Shown one piece after another: positions 9,647 to 18,501 of a stretch of DNA of 64,000 nucleotides; position 1 is the first letter of the stretch; each line of letters opens with the position of its first letter. The notes below the pieces were generated by a model that was not told the origin of the DNA, searched no databases, and saw only the letters and a program-made list of their open reading frames with translations. Source of the stretch: Ruminococcus sp. (lineage in GTDB: Bacteria; Bacillota; Clostridia; Oscillospirales; Ruminococcaceae); NCBI GenBank assembly GCA_029060305.1, contig JAIDUG010000036.1:1-64000 (forward strand), given 5' to 3'. A program made the translations under genes and the position numbers.

Positions 9647-9700
9647 GACTTGATTATTTTGGACTATTTAATTTTTGTTTTTCCGAATAATCAGGTCTTA
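9647..9700 (+). terminator. Hairpin in an intergenic gap
   Basis: GACTTGATTATT and AATAATCAGGTC pair around a T-rich loop. The 3' arm is followed by TTATTTTCTTTTTT, so it looks like a plus-strand terminator. No gene directly upstream on the plus strand explains it, which suggests a lost gene. Confidence 0.5.
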
Positions 9701-9869
9701 TTTTCTTTTTTGTCAATACTAAAACATTCCGTATAAATCTACAATAATGTGAAAGTGAAAACAATAGCATTCTGAATTTGTAGCAAGAACAATTTCTATA
9801 ATACAAAATATCACCAGATGCTCCGAAAAAATACGAACATATTTATAATAATCGGAGGAGGTGTGATTT

Positions 9870-10016
9870 ATGACAAGTTTTCGGTATGAAGAAATAAAAT
9901 ATATGCTTACAGTTCACGAAACTGCAAGATATGTTCTTATTTTACAAGATTTTTTCCCTTTTCACATAAATATGCGAAATCATCTTGTAATATGTAGAAA
10001 AATGTGTTATAATTAA
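9870..10016 (+). CDS. Possible small protein upstream of the retron
   Basis: A 48-codon frame starting ATG 9870 behind an excellent GGAGGAGG site seven to nine bases upstream. The product begins MTSFRYEEIKYMLTVHETA and ends in a basic, Cys-containing tail. No family is recognised. The good ribosome binding site is the only support. A sigma-A promoter sits at its 3' end and reads toward the retron, so this could equally be the truncated start of a lost gene. Confidence 0.35.
   Translation: MTSFRYEEIKYMLTVHETARYVLILQDFFPFHINMRNHLVICRKMCYN
9985..10013 (+). promoter_or_regulatory. Sigma-A promoter upstream of the retron ATPase
   Basis: TTGTAA, 17 bases, then TATAAT. It reads toward the OLD-type ATPase gene at 10336 with no gene in between, implying a leader of about 315 bases if it is used. 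That leader (10017-10335) is AT-rich, and I see no further gene in it. Confidence 0.55.
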
Positions 10017-10335
10017 CATAAAGATTTTCAAAATGCATAACTTCAATGTTATTATCGAAACAAAGGTGTTAATCTTGAAAATTTTACAAAATACTATTTT
10101 CAAGTAATAGGGATTGATACTAAGTTGCATTATGAATATAAAGAAAAATGTAATGAGATTAAAAACCGTTTCATTTGTGATATTTTGAAAGTCAATATAT
10201 AAATATAACTTAGTTAATAATTGTGATATATATAATTATAACGTTAATATTATAAATACAACAAGGATAAAGAAGAACAAAAAATTATAGGCGAATTTAC
10301 TTTATTAGTATGCTAAATGTTGGAGGATATCTTTT

Positions 10336-12285
10336 ATGATAAAAAAGATAAGTATTCAGAATTTTAAATCTATAGAGAACTCAAAGTTTGTTTTCAATAA
10401 TGATTCTAAACAAATAATTTGTCTTATTGGAAAAAACGGTTCTGGTAAATCTAATATATTTAAAGCAATATCTTATTTTTTTAAATATATAAATAAAACT
10501 TATTCAGAAGAGAAAATTATTGATAATAGCAATCCATATATTCAAAAATGTATTATTTCTATTACATTTGATATAGATCTGTTATCCAAAAAAGCTGACA
10601 AGAATGAAGTATTAAGAAAAAAATTTGAAGATATTAAGAGATATAAATTTAAATATACAAATTTTACTTTAGCATTTGATTCAGAAATAGAGTTGAAGTT
10701 AATTCAATATAGAGATGGTACAATAAAATGGAATATTAATGATAAGTCTATTTGTAATACGATAAAAAATGTTTTTCCTATCTACTATATTGATACGAGA
10801 CATCTTGACATATATACTTGGGATAAATTATGGAAGATTATTAGTGATTTATCATCTGCAATACCTCAGATAACACAAGAAGAGTCGGAAATATTATTGG
10901 ACGAAACATTTAAAAAAATTTATGGCGAAAAATATATACATAGTAAAGAAAAAGTTGAAGGAGACTTTAAAAAATACGGTATTACATTAGATAAGTATAA
11001 TTTTGACTCAAAGTATAAAATGACGTTTTCAATGCGATTTGGCGGAGAACATTTCCTGATTGATGGTCATTCGTTAGATTATTACTCTGATGGAACAAGC
11101 TCATTTAATTATTTGAAACTGTTGATTTCTCTTATTCCAAAAATATCTGAATTGAGTTGTAAATATCCTATTGTTCTAATTGATGAACCAGAGATAGGAT
11201 TACATAATGCTCTTATAACTGAATTTGTTGATTGTTTGTGCGATAGTATTAATAAAAACGCACTTTCAATAATTAGTACACACTCATCAAAATTAATAGC
11301 AGATTTAAGTCATAGGTCATTCAATAATTATTCTTTGTATAAGGTTTATAAAAAAGGATTTAGTTCGGTAGTAAATAAAATGAATACCAAGTGGATTGAC
11401 GATTCAAAGCACAAGGTTACGATTAGAGAGACAGAATGTTATTTTAGCGATAATATTGTATATGTAGAAGGAGAGACAGAAGTACAGTTATTTAGTCATC
11501 CTAAGATACTTGAACTATTTGATAAACTTAGAAAAGTTCATTTTTATTCGTTTGATAGTAATGATTCAAGATTAAGAAGTGTTCACTCTGGAATAATTAA
11601 TTTAGGAATACCATATAAAATAATTGTGGATATGGATAAGATAATAGATTATTATAATAATATGTTTTGTATTAAAAAGGAATTATTAGTCAATCCATTA
11701 TCAAATTATGATGAAAAGAAATTTGAACAGTACAGATTTTATAGTCATAAACAAAGCGATATTGATTTAATATCTATTAGGAATGATATTTTTAAACTAA
11801 AGAAAAAACAATTTTCATTAAAGAATAATAAAAATTATATTGAAGACAATGATTATAATCACCTGATAGATTTGATAATTAAGTTTTCTAATTACTACAA
11901 TGTGATAGTAAATTGGTCTACTATTGAGGGGGCTTTAATAACATATGAAAATATAGATGAATTTATTAAATTTACTAAGACAAGACCAATTAAATTTGAA
12001 AAGCAACATAGCATCATATGTAATGAAACAGATGTGAAGGAAAAGACAGTTTTAATGTTGGGTGTATATAATGGTAAAAGTGAAACGTTTAAAAAAATTA
12101 AATTGAACAAAAAAGATATTTCTATTGAAGCCAATAAGACATCAGGATGGGTTAGAGAGTGGATATCTTATTTTTTTGAAAATAAGATTGATGTGTTATC
12201 AACACCAAATGAAAAAAGAGTAGAATTTAAAAAATTTTTTCCACAGTTATTTTCTACTTTACAAATTATAGAAAGTATGGTATAA
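10336..12285 (+). CDS. OLD-type ATPase with TOPRIM nuclease domain, retron effector
   Basis: Probable effector of the retron: an ABC-type ATPase fused to a TOPRIM nuclease, the OLD (overcoming lysogenization defect) architecture. Of 649 residues, the ATPase part shows Walker A GKNGSGKS (32-39), an ABC-signature-like YSDGTSS (250-256), Walker B VLIDEPEIGLH (280-290) and the switch His in STHSSK. The TOPRIM domain has VEGETE (377-382) and the metal-binding pair D432-x-D434 in VDMDK, so catalytic residues look intact. ATG 10336 follows GGAGG. The stop codon overlaps the -10 box of the non-coding RNA downstream. Codon use is far more AT-rich than the flanking core genes, suggesting transfer. Known retrons pair such proteins (type I-B, for example Eco8) with a reverse transcriptase. 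Confidence 0.88.
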   Translation: MIKKISIQNFKSIENSKFVFNNDSKQIICLIGKNGSGKSNIFKAISYFFKYINKTYSEEKIIDNSNPYIQKCIISITFDIDLLSKKADKNEVLRKKFEDIKRYKFKYTNFTLAFDSEIELKLIQYRDGTIKWNINDKSICNTIKNVFPIYYIDTRHLDIYTWDKLWKIISDLSSAIPQITQEESEILLDETFKKIYGEKYIHSKEKVEGDFKKYGITLDKYNFDSKYKMTFSMRFGGEHFLIDGHSLDYYSDGTSSFNYLKLLISLIPKISELSCKYPIVLIDEPEIGLHNALITEFVDCLCDSINKNALSIISTHSSKLIADLSHRSFNNYSLYKVYKKGFSSVVNKMNTKWIDDSKHKVTIRETECYFSDNIVYVEGETEVQLFSHPKILELFDKLRKVHFYSFDSNDSRLRSVHSGIINLGIPYKIIVDMDKIIDYYNNMFCIKKELLVNPLSNYDEKKFEQYRFYSHKQSDIDLISIRNDIFKLKKKQFSLKNNKNYIEDNDYNHLIDLIIKFSNYYNVIVNWSTIEGALITYENIDEFIKFTKTRPIKFEKQHSIICNETDVKEKTVLMLGVYNGKSETFKKIKLNKKDISIEANKTSGWVREWISYFFENKIDVLSTPNEKRVEFKKFFPQLFSTLQIIESMV

Positions 12286-12286
12286 T
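12258..12286 (+). promoter_or_regulatory. Promoter of the retron non-coding RNA
   Basis: TTTACA, exactly 17 bases, then TATAAT. The -10 box covers the TAA stop of the ATPase gene (12283-12285). Initiation would fall near 12292-12295, right at the start of the folded RNA. This gives the RNA and reverse transcriptase a transcript independent of the ATPase. Confidence 0.75.
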
Positions 12287-12292
12287 GAAAAA

Positions 12293-12480
12293 GTGAGTAG
12301 AAATTTGTTTGTATAGACGTTTATATACAACAACCTCATGACATTTGTACATAAAGTCGGAAACAGAGTGTATTTATAAAATCTGAGGTTTTACTTAATA
12401 ACTATTGATGTGACTTTTGCGAGAGAATAAATTCTCTTTGAGTCGCGTAGCGGGATTCTAAGAAGTACTCACAAATTTCA
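12293..12480 (+). ncRNA. Candidate retron msr-msd RNA
   Basis: Structured non-coding stretch directly before the reverse transcriptase, where retron template RNAs lie. End-to-end pairing is visible: GAAATTTGT (12300-12308) with ACAAATTTC (12471-12479), nine perfect pairs, matching the a1/a2 repeats of retrons. Inside are a 7-bp hairpin TTGTATA/TATACAA (12309-12315 with 12324-12330) and the stem AACCTCA/TGAGGTT (12332-12338 with 12384-12390), together the likely msr. A third region is closed by TACTT/AAGTA (12392-12396 with 12463-12467) and capped by AGAGAAT/ATTCTCT (12422-12437), the likely msd. The branching G cannot be fixed by eye; a G near 12300-12316 is plausible. Exact ends are inferred. 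Confidence 0.75.
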
Positions 12481-12504
12481 AGAGAGCCAATAGGCTCTCT
12501 TGAA
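12477..12504 (+). promoter_or_regulatory. Perfect 12-bp hairpin between RNA and reverse transcriptase
   Basis: TTCAAGAGAGCC (12477-12488) pairs perfectly with GGCTCTCTTGAA (12493-12504) around AATA. No T tract follows, so it is not a simple terminator. It starts inside the a2 arm of the RNA and ends seven bases before the AGGAG site of the reverse transcriptase. It could be a processing site, a partial attenuator or a 3' stabiliser of the RNA. Confidence 0.7.
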
Positions 12505-12521
12505 GTATATAGGAGAAGTAA

Positions 12522-13514
12522 ATGGATGGATTTAAGATTAGGAGTAAGCAAAATTTTCTTGAGGATGTTGTTAAGATAACGGAAGATAATTTGAATAGTT
12601 CTTTAAATGATAAGAAGAATGCATATACTAAATATAAAAAGAATAAGAAAAATGGAATTAGAACAATTTACTCTATTGATAAAAATCATATTCTATATAA
12701 AGTTCAAAAGAATATGCAGGCTTCATTCTTTATAAATTTTTTATTTCCAGATAGTGTATGTGGATTTCGAAAAGAACATTCTTATTATTCTTTTTTGATG
12801 CCACATATTAATAATCAGGAATCAAGATATTACTTACGTTTAGATATATCCGATTTTTTTGAGTCAATAAAAAGAAAATATGTAGAAATGGCTTTAGATT
12901 ATTACTTTGTTAATGAGATACTAAGTGATGAAAAGAATTGGATAATTGATAAGATATGGAATATAGCAACAGTAGATGATAAGATTGTTCAGGGAGCAAT
13001 TACATCTCCGACATTATCTAATTTGGTTTTTCGAAATCTTGATATTAGAATTGAACGTTATTGTCAAAAGTTAAATATTATTTATACACGATATGCTGAT
13101 GATATGCTTTTTTCGTGTGATACCTGTTATATTCATAGAAATAAGTTTATAAGTGTTATTAAAGAAATTATTGATAGTAAGGAATTTAAAATTAATTCTC
13201 AAAAGACTTTAAAATTTCACAATGAACTATCTTTAAACGGTTATGTCATCGGTGAGAATATTCGTTTATCTAGGAGTAAATTTAAAGAACTAAACAAGAT
13301 AATATATGAAATGAGAAAAAAGACTTTCAATGGGTTTAAAAATAGAAAGGATATGTATCTGAATAAAAATATTCTTGCTGGTTACAGGGCTTTTATAATT
13401 CAAACATTGAGATATATAAAAGATGATAAAACGGTTAAACAATTGGAAAGTAAGATAGCTATTATAGAAAATTTAATTTCAAAATACTGCATTGAATACG
13501 ATTGTTTAAAATGA
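12522..13514 (+). CDS. Retron-type reverse transcriptase
   Basis: Reverse transcriptase of 330 residues, the usual retron size, expected to copy part of the upstream RNA into branched msDNA. The motif with the first catalytic Asp is YYLRLDISDFF (D108). The template-grip motif is QGAITSPTLSNL (157-168). The catalytic YADD lies at 191-194, followed by the KTLKFH block and a thumb-side segment LNGYVIGENIRLSRS. That segment occupies the position of the VTG motif, but with LNG in its place. The NAxxH motif is also altered (FLMPH). ATG 12522 follows AGGAG. No other domain is fused. The neighbouring ATPase/TOPRIM gene suggests the two work as one anti-phage unit. Confidence 0.92.
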   Translation: MDGFKIRSKQNFLEDVVKITEDNLNSSLNDKKNAYTKYKKNKKNGIRTIYSIDKNHILYKVQKNMQASFFINFLFPDSVCGFRKEHSYYSFLMPHINNQESRYYLRLDISDFFESIKRKYVEMALDYYFVNEILSDEKNWIIDKIWNIATVDDKIVQGAITSPTLSNLVFRNLDIRIERYCQKLNIIYTRYADDMLFSCDTCYIHRNKFISVIKEIIDSKEFKINSQKTLKFHNELSLNGYVIGENIRLSRSKFKELNKIIYEMRKKTFNGFKNRKDMYLNKNILAGYRAFIIQTLRYIKDDKTVKQLESKIAIIENLISKYCIEYDCLK

Positions 13515-13789
13515 GTGGTTTATTAGAGTATAAATAATAAAATCAAACTCATCAAACGTGTTATGTTTGGTATATGTGGTCTACCTTTGCTTATATCTAA
13601 AATTATTTTTCCTTATTATTTATAGACTGCTTTTTGGAAGAACCAAAATTTTGACCCCAATCTTGACCCAAAAAACTATCCTCACAGGGTGTAAACTGAC
13701 GAATGACAAAAATCAAGAAATAACGTAATATAGCCGTATTTAGATATATTGCGTAAGCTGAGAAACAACAAAAATTCCCCTGTAAATCC
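13515..13789. other. Gap with element-end-like sequence
   Basis: Non-coding stretch between the reverse transcriptase and the tRNA fragment. It contains the paired words TTGACCCCAATC and TTGACCCAAAA (about 13650-13672). These look like the short repeats often found beside tyrosine-recombinase attachment sites, but no integrase frame is present. I see no gene here. Confidence 0.4.
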
Positions 13790-13831
13790 CTCATAACTCG
13801 AAGGTCGTTGGTTCAAATCCAGCTGTTACAA
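13790..13831 (+). pseudogene. 3' half of a CAU tRNA, probable attachment-site scar
   Basis: The sequence matches a tRNA from the anticodon loop to the acceptor end: loop CTCATAA (anticodon CAT), stem arm CTCGA, variable AGGTC, then a perfect T arm, GTTGG-TTCAAAT-CCAGC. The 3' acceptor strand is TGTTACA. The matching 5' half is absent: the bases just before the loop (AAATCCC) cannot pair with CTCGA. A copy running from the anticodon to the 3' end is the normal footprint left when an integrase recombines into a tRNA gene. The element it marks probably included the retron. The intact tRNA-Met/Ile(CAU) gene is not in this window. Confidence 0.8.
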
Positions 13832-13841
13832 CAAAAATTTT

Positions 13842-13948
13842 CGTTGTTTACGGGATTTTATTTTTATCTGTATAACTTAAAATAATGCTTCATACCCTTA
13901 CCATATCCTTACGGAGTTTTGAGTTTATGGGTATGGAGCTATTTTTTT
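13842..13948 (+). repeat. Direct repeat copy 1 flanking a defence cassette
   Basis: About 107 bases that align without gaps to 19647-19753, at roughly 85 percent identity by eye. The most conserved part is the last 55 bases, where CCATA and CCC words pair with GGGTATGG to form a terminator-like hairpin followed by a T run. It begins ten bases after the tRNA fragment. The two copies enclose 5.7 kb of restriction and repair genes. Confidence 0.8.
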
Positions 13949-14107
13949 GATTCGTGTGTTAATCTAAATTAATAACGACAGTTACTTTCAGTTTATAACT
14001 TTAAGAATTATATTATTAATTTTTCAGATGTTATTTGTGGTAAATGCTGACTTTTTATTTTGGACATTTGTTTGTTAAAAAATACAAAAACATTCTTGAT
14101 ATCAGGG

Positions 14108-14136
14108 TTGTTTATTTCTTGGAAATATGCTATAAT
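14108..14136 (+). promoter_or_regulatory. Promoter of the GIY-YIG / type III cluster
   Basis: TTGTTT, 17 bases, TATAAT, about 38 bases before the ATG of the GIY-YIG gene. It probably drives that gene and the two type III genes behind it. Confidence 0.65.
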
Positions 14137-14173
14137 TAAAAAAACAGTATATTTAATAAAAAGGAGAAAAATT

Positions 14174-15034
14174 ATGACATACGGAAAATCAATTGAATTA
14201 TTTCTTGTGAACGGTACTGCTGACAGTATCATTACTGCAGAACTTTCAAACTGGAACGGCAAGGCAATAAAAATTCCTCGTATTGAGGTTGCAGGCTGTA
14301 AACGAGATGATATTACTCAAGCAGGTGTATATTTTCTGTTTTGTGAAGAGGCAGACGGTTTGGATTCTGTTTATATTGGTGAGGCGGAAAATGTAAAGGA
14401 ACGTCTTGTACAGCATATGCGTGACCACAATTCAGAAAAAGAAAAGTACTACTGGAATACAGCTGTTATTTTTACGGGCAGGGACTTGAATAAAGCTTTG
14501 ATTCGTTATCTTGAAAACCGTTTTGTAGAAACTGCACGAAATCTGAAAAGGTGTACTGTTCTGACGAAAAATACATATCGTAATACTGTAATGAAAGAAT
14601 CACAGATTTCAGCAATGGAGGAATTTATAGAAAGTGTTGAAATTCTGCTTAGTACGTTGGGTTACAAAGTTCTTGAGCCTTTGGACAAGCAGGATAAAGA
14701 CGTATCAGACAAGGAAAAGTCCGAAAAAATCGTACTTCATCTGGAGCGTAATATTAAAGACATCGGTAAAATAGAAGCTGACGGAATGCGTACAGCAGAG
14801 GGATTTGTTGTTTTGAAAGGTAGTCACATATCACCGGTTGATGATGACACAATTCCGGAAGCACTGAAAGAACGTCGCAGAAAAGCAGATATTGAATCAG
14901 GAGTTTTAAAGGAAGATATGCTGTTTTCGAGTCCGTCATATTCAGCAATGTTTGTTATTGGTAAAAGTGCCAACGGTCTGACAAGCTGGAAAACAAGTGA
15001 CGGTCGCTTGCTGAAAGATATTGAAGATATTTGA
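14174..15034 (+). CDS. GIY-YIG domain protein with DUF4357
   Basis: A 286-residue protein with an N-terminal GIY-YIG nuclease-type domain (GVYFLF then SVYIGEAENVKERL, residues about 55-85, with the Arg in place). The C-terminal part, rich in charged residues and containing GFVVLKGS, EALKERRRKADIESG and ADG-type turns, matches DUF4357. The ATG at 14174 follows AAGGAG; an earlier in-frame codon has no site. Proteins of this architecture are commonly found beside restriction systems. It is 19 bases before the type III modification gene, so it is probably co-transcribed. Whether it cuts DNA is unknown. Confidence 0.85.
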   Translation: MTYGKSIELFLVNGTADSIITAELSNWNGKAIKIPRIEVAGCKRDDITQAGVYFLFCEEADGLDSVYIGEAENVKERLVQHMRDHNSEKEKYYWNTAVIFTGRDLNKALIRYLENRFVETARNLKRCTVLTKNTYRNTVMKESQISAMEEFIESVEILLSTLGYKVLEPLDKQDKDVSDKEKSEKIVLHLERNIKDIGKIEADGMRTAEGFVVLKGSHISPVDDDTIPEALKERRRKADIESGVLKEDMLFSSPSYSAMFVIGKSANGLTSWKTSDGRLLKDIEDI

Positions 15035-15053
15035 ATAAAAAGGAGTAAAAACA

Positions 15054-16664
15054 ATGCCGATGCTTGACTGGATAGGAAAAGATAAAGTAATAAATCATCA
15101 TATGGAAGTGCCGTACAGGGTGCTTGACGAGCAGTACAGTTACGGAGAAGACAACGAAAATATGATTATACACGGGGATAATCTTTCCGCACTGAAAAGC
15201 CTGCTCCCACAGTATGAGGGAAGAATAAAGTGTATCTACATAGACCCACCGTACAATACGGGTAACGAAGGCTGGATATATAATGATAATGTCAATGACC
15301 CACATATTAAGAAATGGTTAGGGGAGGTAGTAGGTACGGAGGGTGTGGATTTATCACGTCATGACAAGTGGTTATGTATGATGTATCCACGACTTAAACT
15401 TCTGCACAGACTTCTTTCAGATGACGGAGCTATATTTATTTCCATAGATGACAATGAAAAGTTTTATCTGAAAATGATTTGTGACGAAATTTTCGGAGCA
15501 AGAAATTTTATTGCAGATATTACAGTAATTAACAATCTGAAAGGCAGGAGCGACGGCAAGTACATAGCGACAGCACACGAAAGTTTGCTTATTTATCATA
15601 AAGGAAATTTTATTACCAATGGTGTTGCCGTTCCGGAAGAATATGACAAGGAATACAAACTAAATGATGAGTATGGTCGCTATCGTTTACAGGGACTTAG
15701 AAAACGTGGCTCTAATTCAAGACGGATTGACCGTCCGAATATGTGGTATCCGTTTTATTATAATGAAAAGGAAAACCGTTTATCTTTAGATAAATTGCAC
15801 AATAATGATATTGAAATATATCCGTTTTTAAGTAATGGTGAACAAGGATGTTGGCGTTGGGGACGTGAAACAGCTATTTCACGCATAAAAGAACTGACAA
15901 TACAGCTTGTAAAGGGCAGAAATGAATATGATGTTTTTCAGAAAGATTACATTACAGCAGAAAAAAGAATCAAACCAAAATCTTTCTGAAATGGTTCGGA
16001 ATTTTCGGCAGAAACTGGTACTTTAGAAATTAAAAGTATTTTTGGAAACGGTGCTTTTAATACACCTAAGCCAACAGGTATTATTGAATATATTCTGGAA
16101 CAGGCAACCGACAAAAATTCAATAGTCCTTGACAGTTTCGCCGGAAGCGGTACAACTGCCCACGCCGTCCTTAACATGAACAAATCCGACGGCGGAAACA
16201 GAAAATTCATTCTTATTGAAATGTGCGACTATGCCGAAACTATCACAGCAGAACGTGTAAAGCGTGTAATTGACGGTTACGGTGACGGCAAGAAAAAAAC
16301 CGACGGAGCAGGCGGAGGATTTAAATTCTATGAACTCGGCGAAAAACTCCTTGATGATGAGTACCTCAATGAAAATGTAGGCACTGATAAAATCCGTGAA
16401 TATGTCTATTTCACCGAAACAAAACAGCACGTCACCAGTAAGGACGACGAGCCATATTTTATGGGAAAATACTTTGATACTGCATATTATTTCTATTACG
16501 AAAAAAACGCCGTTACGACGCTTGACAGGGCATTTATGCACACAGTGAAAACAAAAGCGGAAAGTTATCTGATTTACGCCGACAAGTGCATTATCAGCGA
16601 CGAGGAACTTGAAAAAAATCACATAAAATTCAAGAAAATTCCCCGTGACATTACAAAATTATGA
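15054..16664 (+). pseudogene. mod: Type III modification methyltransferase, interrupted by TGA
   Basis: Adenine-specific methyltransferase of a type III system, beta class, because the catalytic DPPY (64-67) precedes the SAM-binding LDSFAGSGTTAH (from about 359). The reading frame is continuous from 15054 to 16664 (536 codons) except for one TGA at 15987-15989, codon 312. The context PKSF-stop-NGSEF strongly suggests that TGG (Trp) mutated to TGA. The SAM site lies after the stop, so the short product would be inactive. Neighbouring genes use TGA as a normal stop, so recoding is unlikely. Start ATG follows AAGGAG. The restriction gene lies nine bases downstream. Confidence 0.85.
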
Positions 16665-16673
16665 GGTGATTAC

Positions 16674-18353
16674 ATGGAACTTAAAAATTATCAGAATGCT
16701 GTCATGAAAGACCTGACAAGCTATATTTCAATTCTCAATGAGGAAAATGATTTGATTAAAGCTTGGAAGCGTTACTGGAATGAAAAGGATATTTCTGTAG
16801 GTGTGGGCGGAGTTCCGAAATATAACAACTCAATTAAAGGTGTTCCGCACGTCTGCATGAAAGTCCCTACAGGTGGCGGAAAGACGTTCATGGCGTGTGC
16901 GTCCGTGCGTAAGATTTTCGACGGATTACAGCGTAAATATAATAAACTTGTAATATGGCTTGTGCCGTCCGAATCCATACTTGTACAGACTGAAAAAAAT
17001 TTAACAAATGTAAATCACCCTTACAGGCACAGGCTTGACACGGATTTTGCCGGACGTGTTGGAGTGTACACAAAAGAAATGCTCCTGAACGGTCAGAATT
17101 TTTCGCCCGATGCAGTCCGTGAACAGCTTACAGTGTGCATTTTAAGTTATCAGTCATTGCGTATCGACGACAGAAAAAAAGAGGGTCGCAACGCATACAA
17201 GGAAAACGGAAATCTGTTGAAATTTACGGAGTACTTCGGAAATGATATGGATTTACTTGAAAATACACCTGATACTGCATTGATACAGGTATTGAGAAAT
17301 CTGAATCCAGTTGTAATCGTTGATGAGAGCCATAATGCCGGAAGTGATTTAAGCATTGAAATGCTGAATAATCTGAATCCGTCGTTTGTTCTGGATTTGA
17401 CGGCAACACCACGAAAAAACAGTAATATTATTTCCTATGTTGACGCACGTGAACTCAAAAAAGAAAATATGGTAAAACTGCCCGTTATTGTGTATAACAG
17501 GACTTCCCGAAACAGCGTGATTGACGATACAATACAGCTCCGAAACGTACTCGAAAAACAGGCAATTGCAGAACAGGGAGCATATATCAGACCGATTGTT
17601 TTGTTTCAGGCACAATCGAACACCAAAGAAGACAGAGATACATTTGACAAAGTAAAGAAAATTCTCATTGAAAAAGGAATACCTGAAGAACAGATAGCAA
17701 TAAAAACATCAAAGATTGACGACATTGGCAAAACTGACCTTATGAGTGAAAATTGTCCGATTCGTTATATTATAACCGTAAATGCCTTAAAAGAGGGCTG
17801 GGACTGTCCTTTTGCATATATTCTTGCATCTCTTGCAAACAAGACTTCAAAAATTGATGTGGAGCAGATTGTCGGAAGAATACTCCGTCAGCCTAATGCA
17901 AGGAAAAATAAGTCAGCACTTCTGAATACATCATTTGTGTTTACCTGTTCCAACGATTTCAGAAATACTCTTGAGAGTATTGTTAAAGGTCTGAACGATG
18001 CAGGGTTCAGCCGTAAGGATTACCATATAGGTAAAGAAGAACTCCCGTTATTTGCACAGAACGAACCGGTGGAAGAATCAATACAGCAGGAATTTTCTGA
18101 ACCAGCGGAGCAGGATTCCTTTGATGATATTGACACATCGGTTATTTCCGCTGTACCTGTTTCAACGCCCACTGAAATACCTGAAAATATATCCATAATG
18201 ATTTCACAGGCACAGCAACAGTCAGAACGGTATGAACAGGAAGCAGAAGAAAATGATAATTCAGGATTTTTAGGCGGTGAATTAGGCGACATGATAAAAC
18301 AATATCATATACAACCACAGTATGAAGAAATTAATGTTCAAAGTTGCTATTAA
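16674..18353 (+). CDS. res: Type III restriction subunit, C-terminally truncated
   Basis: Helicase part of a type III restriction endonuclease. Walker A PTGGGKT is at 65-71, DESH at 217-220, the LTATPR motif follows, and the later helicase motif IVGRILRQP is present. The protein ends after 559 residues, just beyond QYHIQPQYEE, with an unrelated short tail. Intact family members run to about 900-1000 residues and carry the PD-(D/E)xK nuclease at the C-terminus. The nuclease is therefore missing. Together with the stop in mod, this shows a decayed type III system. Start ATG follows GAGGTGAT. Confidence 0.85.
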   Translation: MELKNYQNAVMKDLTSYISILNEENDLIKAWKRYWNEKDISVGVGGVPKYNNSIKGVPHVCMKVPTGGGKTFMACASVRKIFDGLQRKYNKLVIWLVPSESILVQTEKNLTNVNHPYRHRLDTDFAGRVGVYTKEMLLNGQNFSPDAVREQLTVCILSYQSLRIDDRKKEGRNAYKENGNLLKFTEYFGNDMDLLENTPDTALIQVLRNLNPVVIVDESHNAGSDLSIEMLNNLNPSFVLDLTATPRKNSNIISYVDARELKKENMVKLPVIVYNRTSRNSVIDDTIQLRNVLEKQAIAEQGAYIRPIVLFQAQSNTKEDRDTFDKVKKILIEKGIPEEQIAIKTSKIDDIGKTDLMSENCPIRYIITVNALKEGWDCPFAYILASLANKTSKIDVEQIVGRILRQPNARKNKSALLNTSFVFTCSNDFRNTLESIVKGLNDAGFSRKDYHIGKEELPLFAQNEPVEESIQQEFSEPAEQDSFDDIDTSVISAVPVSTPTEIPENISIMISQAQQQSERYEQEAEENDNSGFLGGELGDMIKQYHIQPQYEEINVQSCY

Positions 18354-18428
18354 CATCAAATGACTTGAAAAATTTTCTTTAATTTTCTAAAGTAAATGCT
18401 GTTACCGTGGACTATCTTATTGTTTGCA

Positions 18429-18457
18429 TTGACTTTGACTATTGCTTGTGGTATAAT
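18429..18457 (+). promoter_or_regulatory. Promoter of the radical-SAM gene
   Basis: TTGACT, 17 bases, TATAAT, placed 45 bases before the ATG at 18502. A second TTGACT overlaps but has an 11-base spacer and is not usable. Confidence 0.75.
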
Positions 18458-18501
18458 TTAATAATAAAATCAATCTTTTATAATAGTAGAGGAGTTTCTA
18501 T

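Noticed and set aside
13603-13794. Minus-strand frame of 63 codons before the tRNA scar
   Set aside because: It has no ribosome site and covers repeat words typical of element ends; there is no integrase similarity in the frame.
15987-15989. TGA read as an amino acid (recoding) in mod
   Set aside because: TGA ends several intact genes in the window and no selenocysteine-type hairpin or partner gene is visible.
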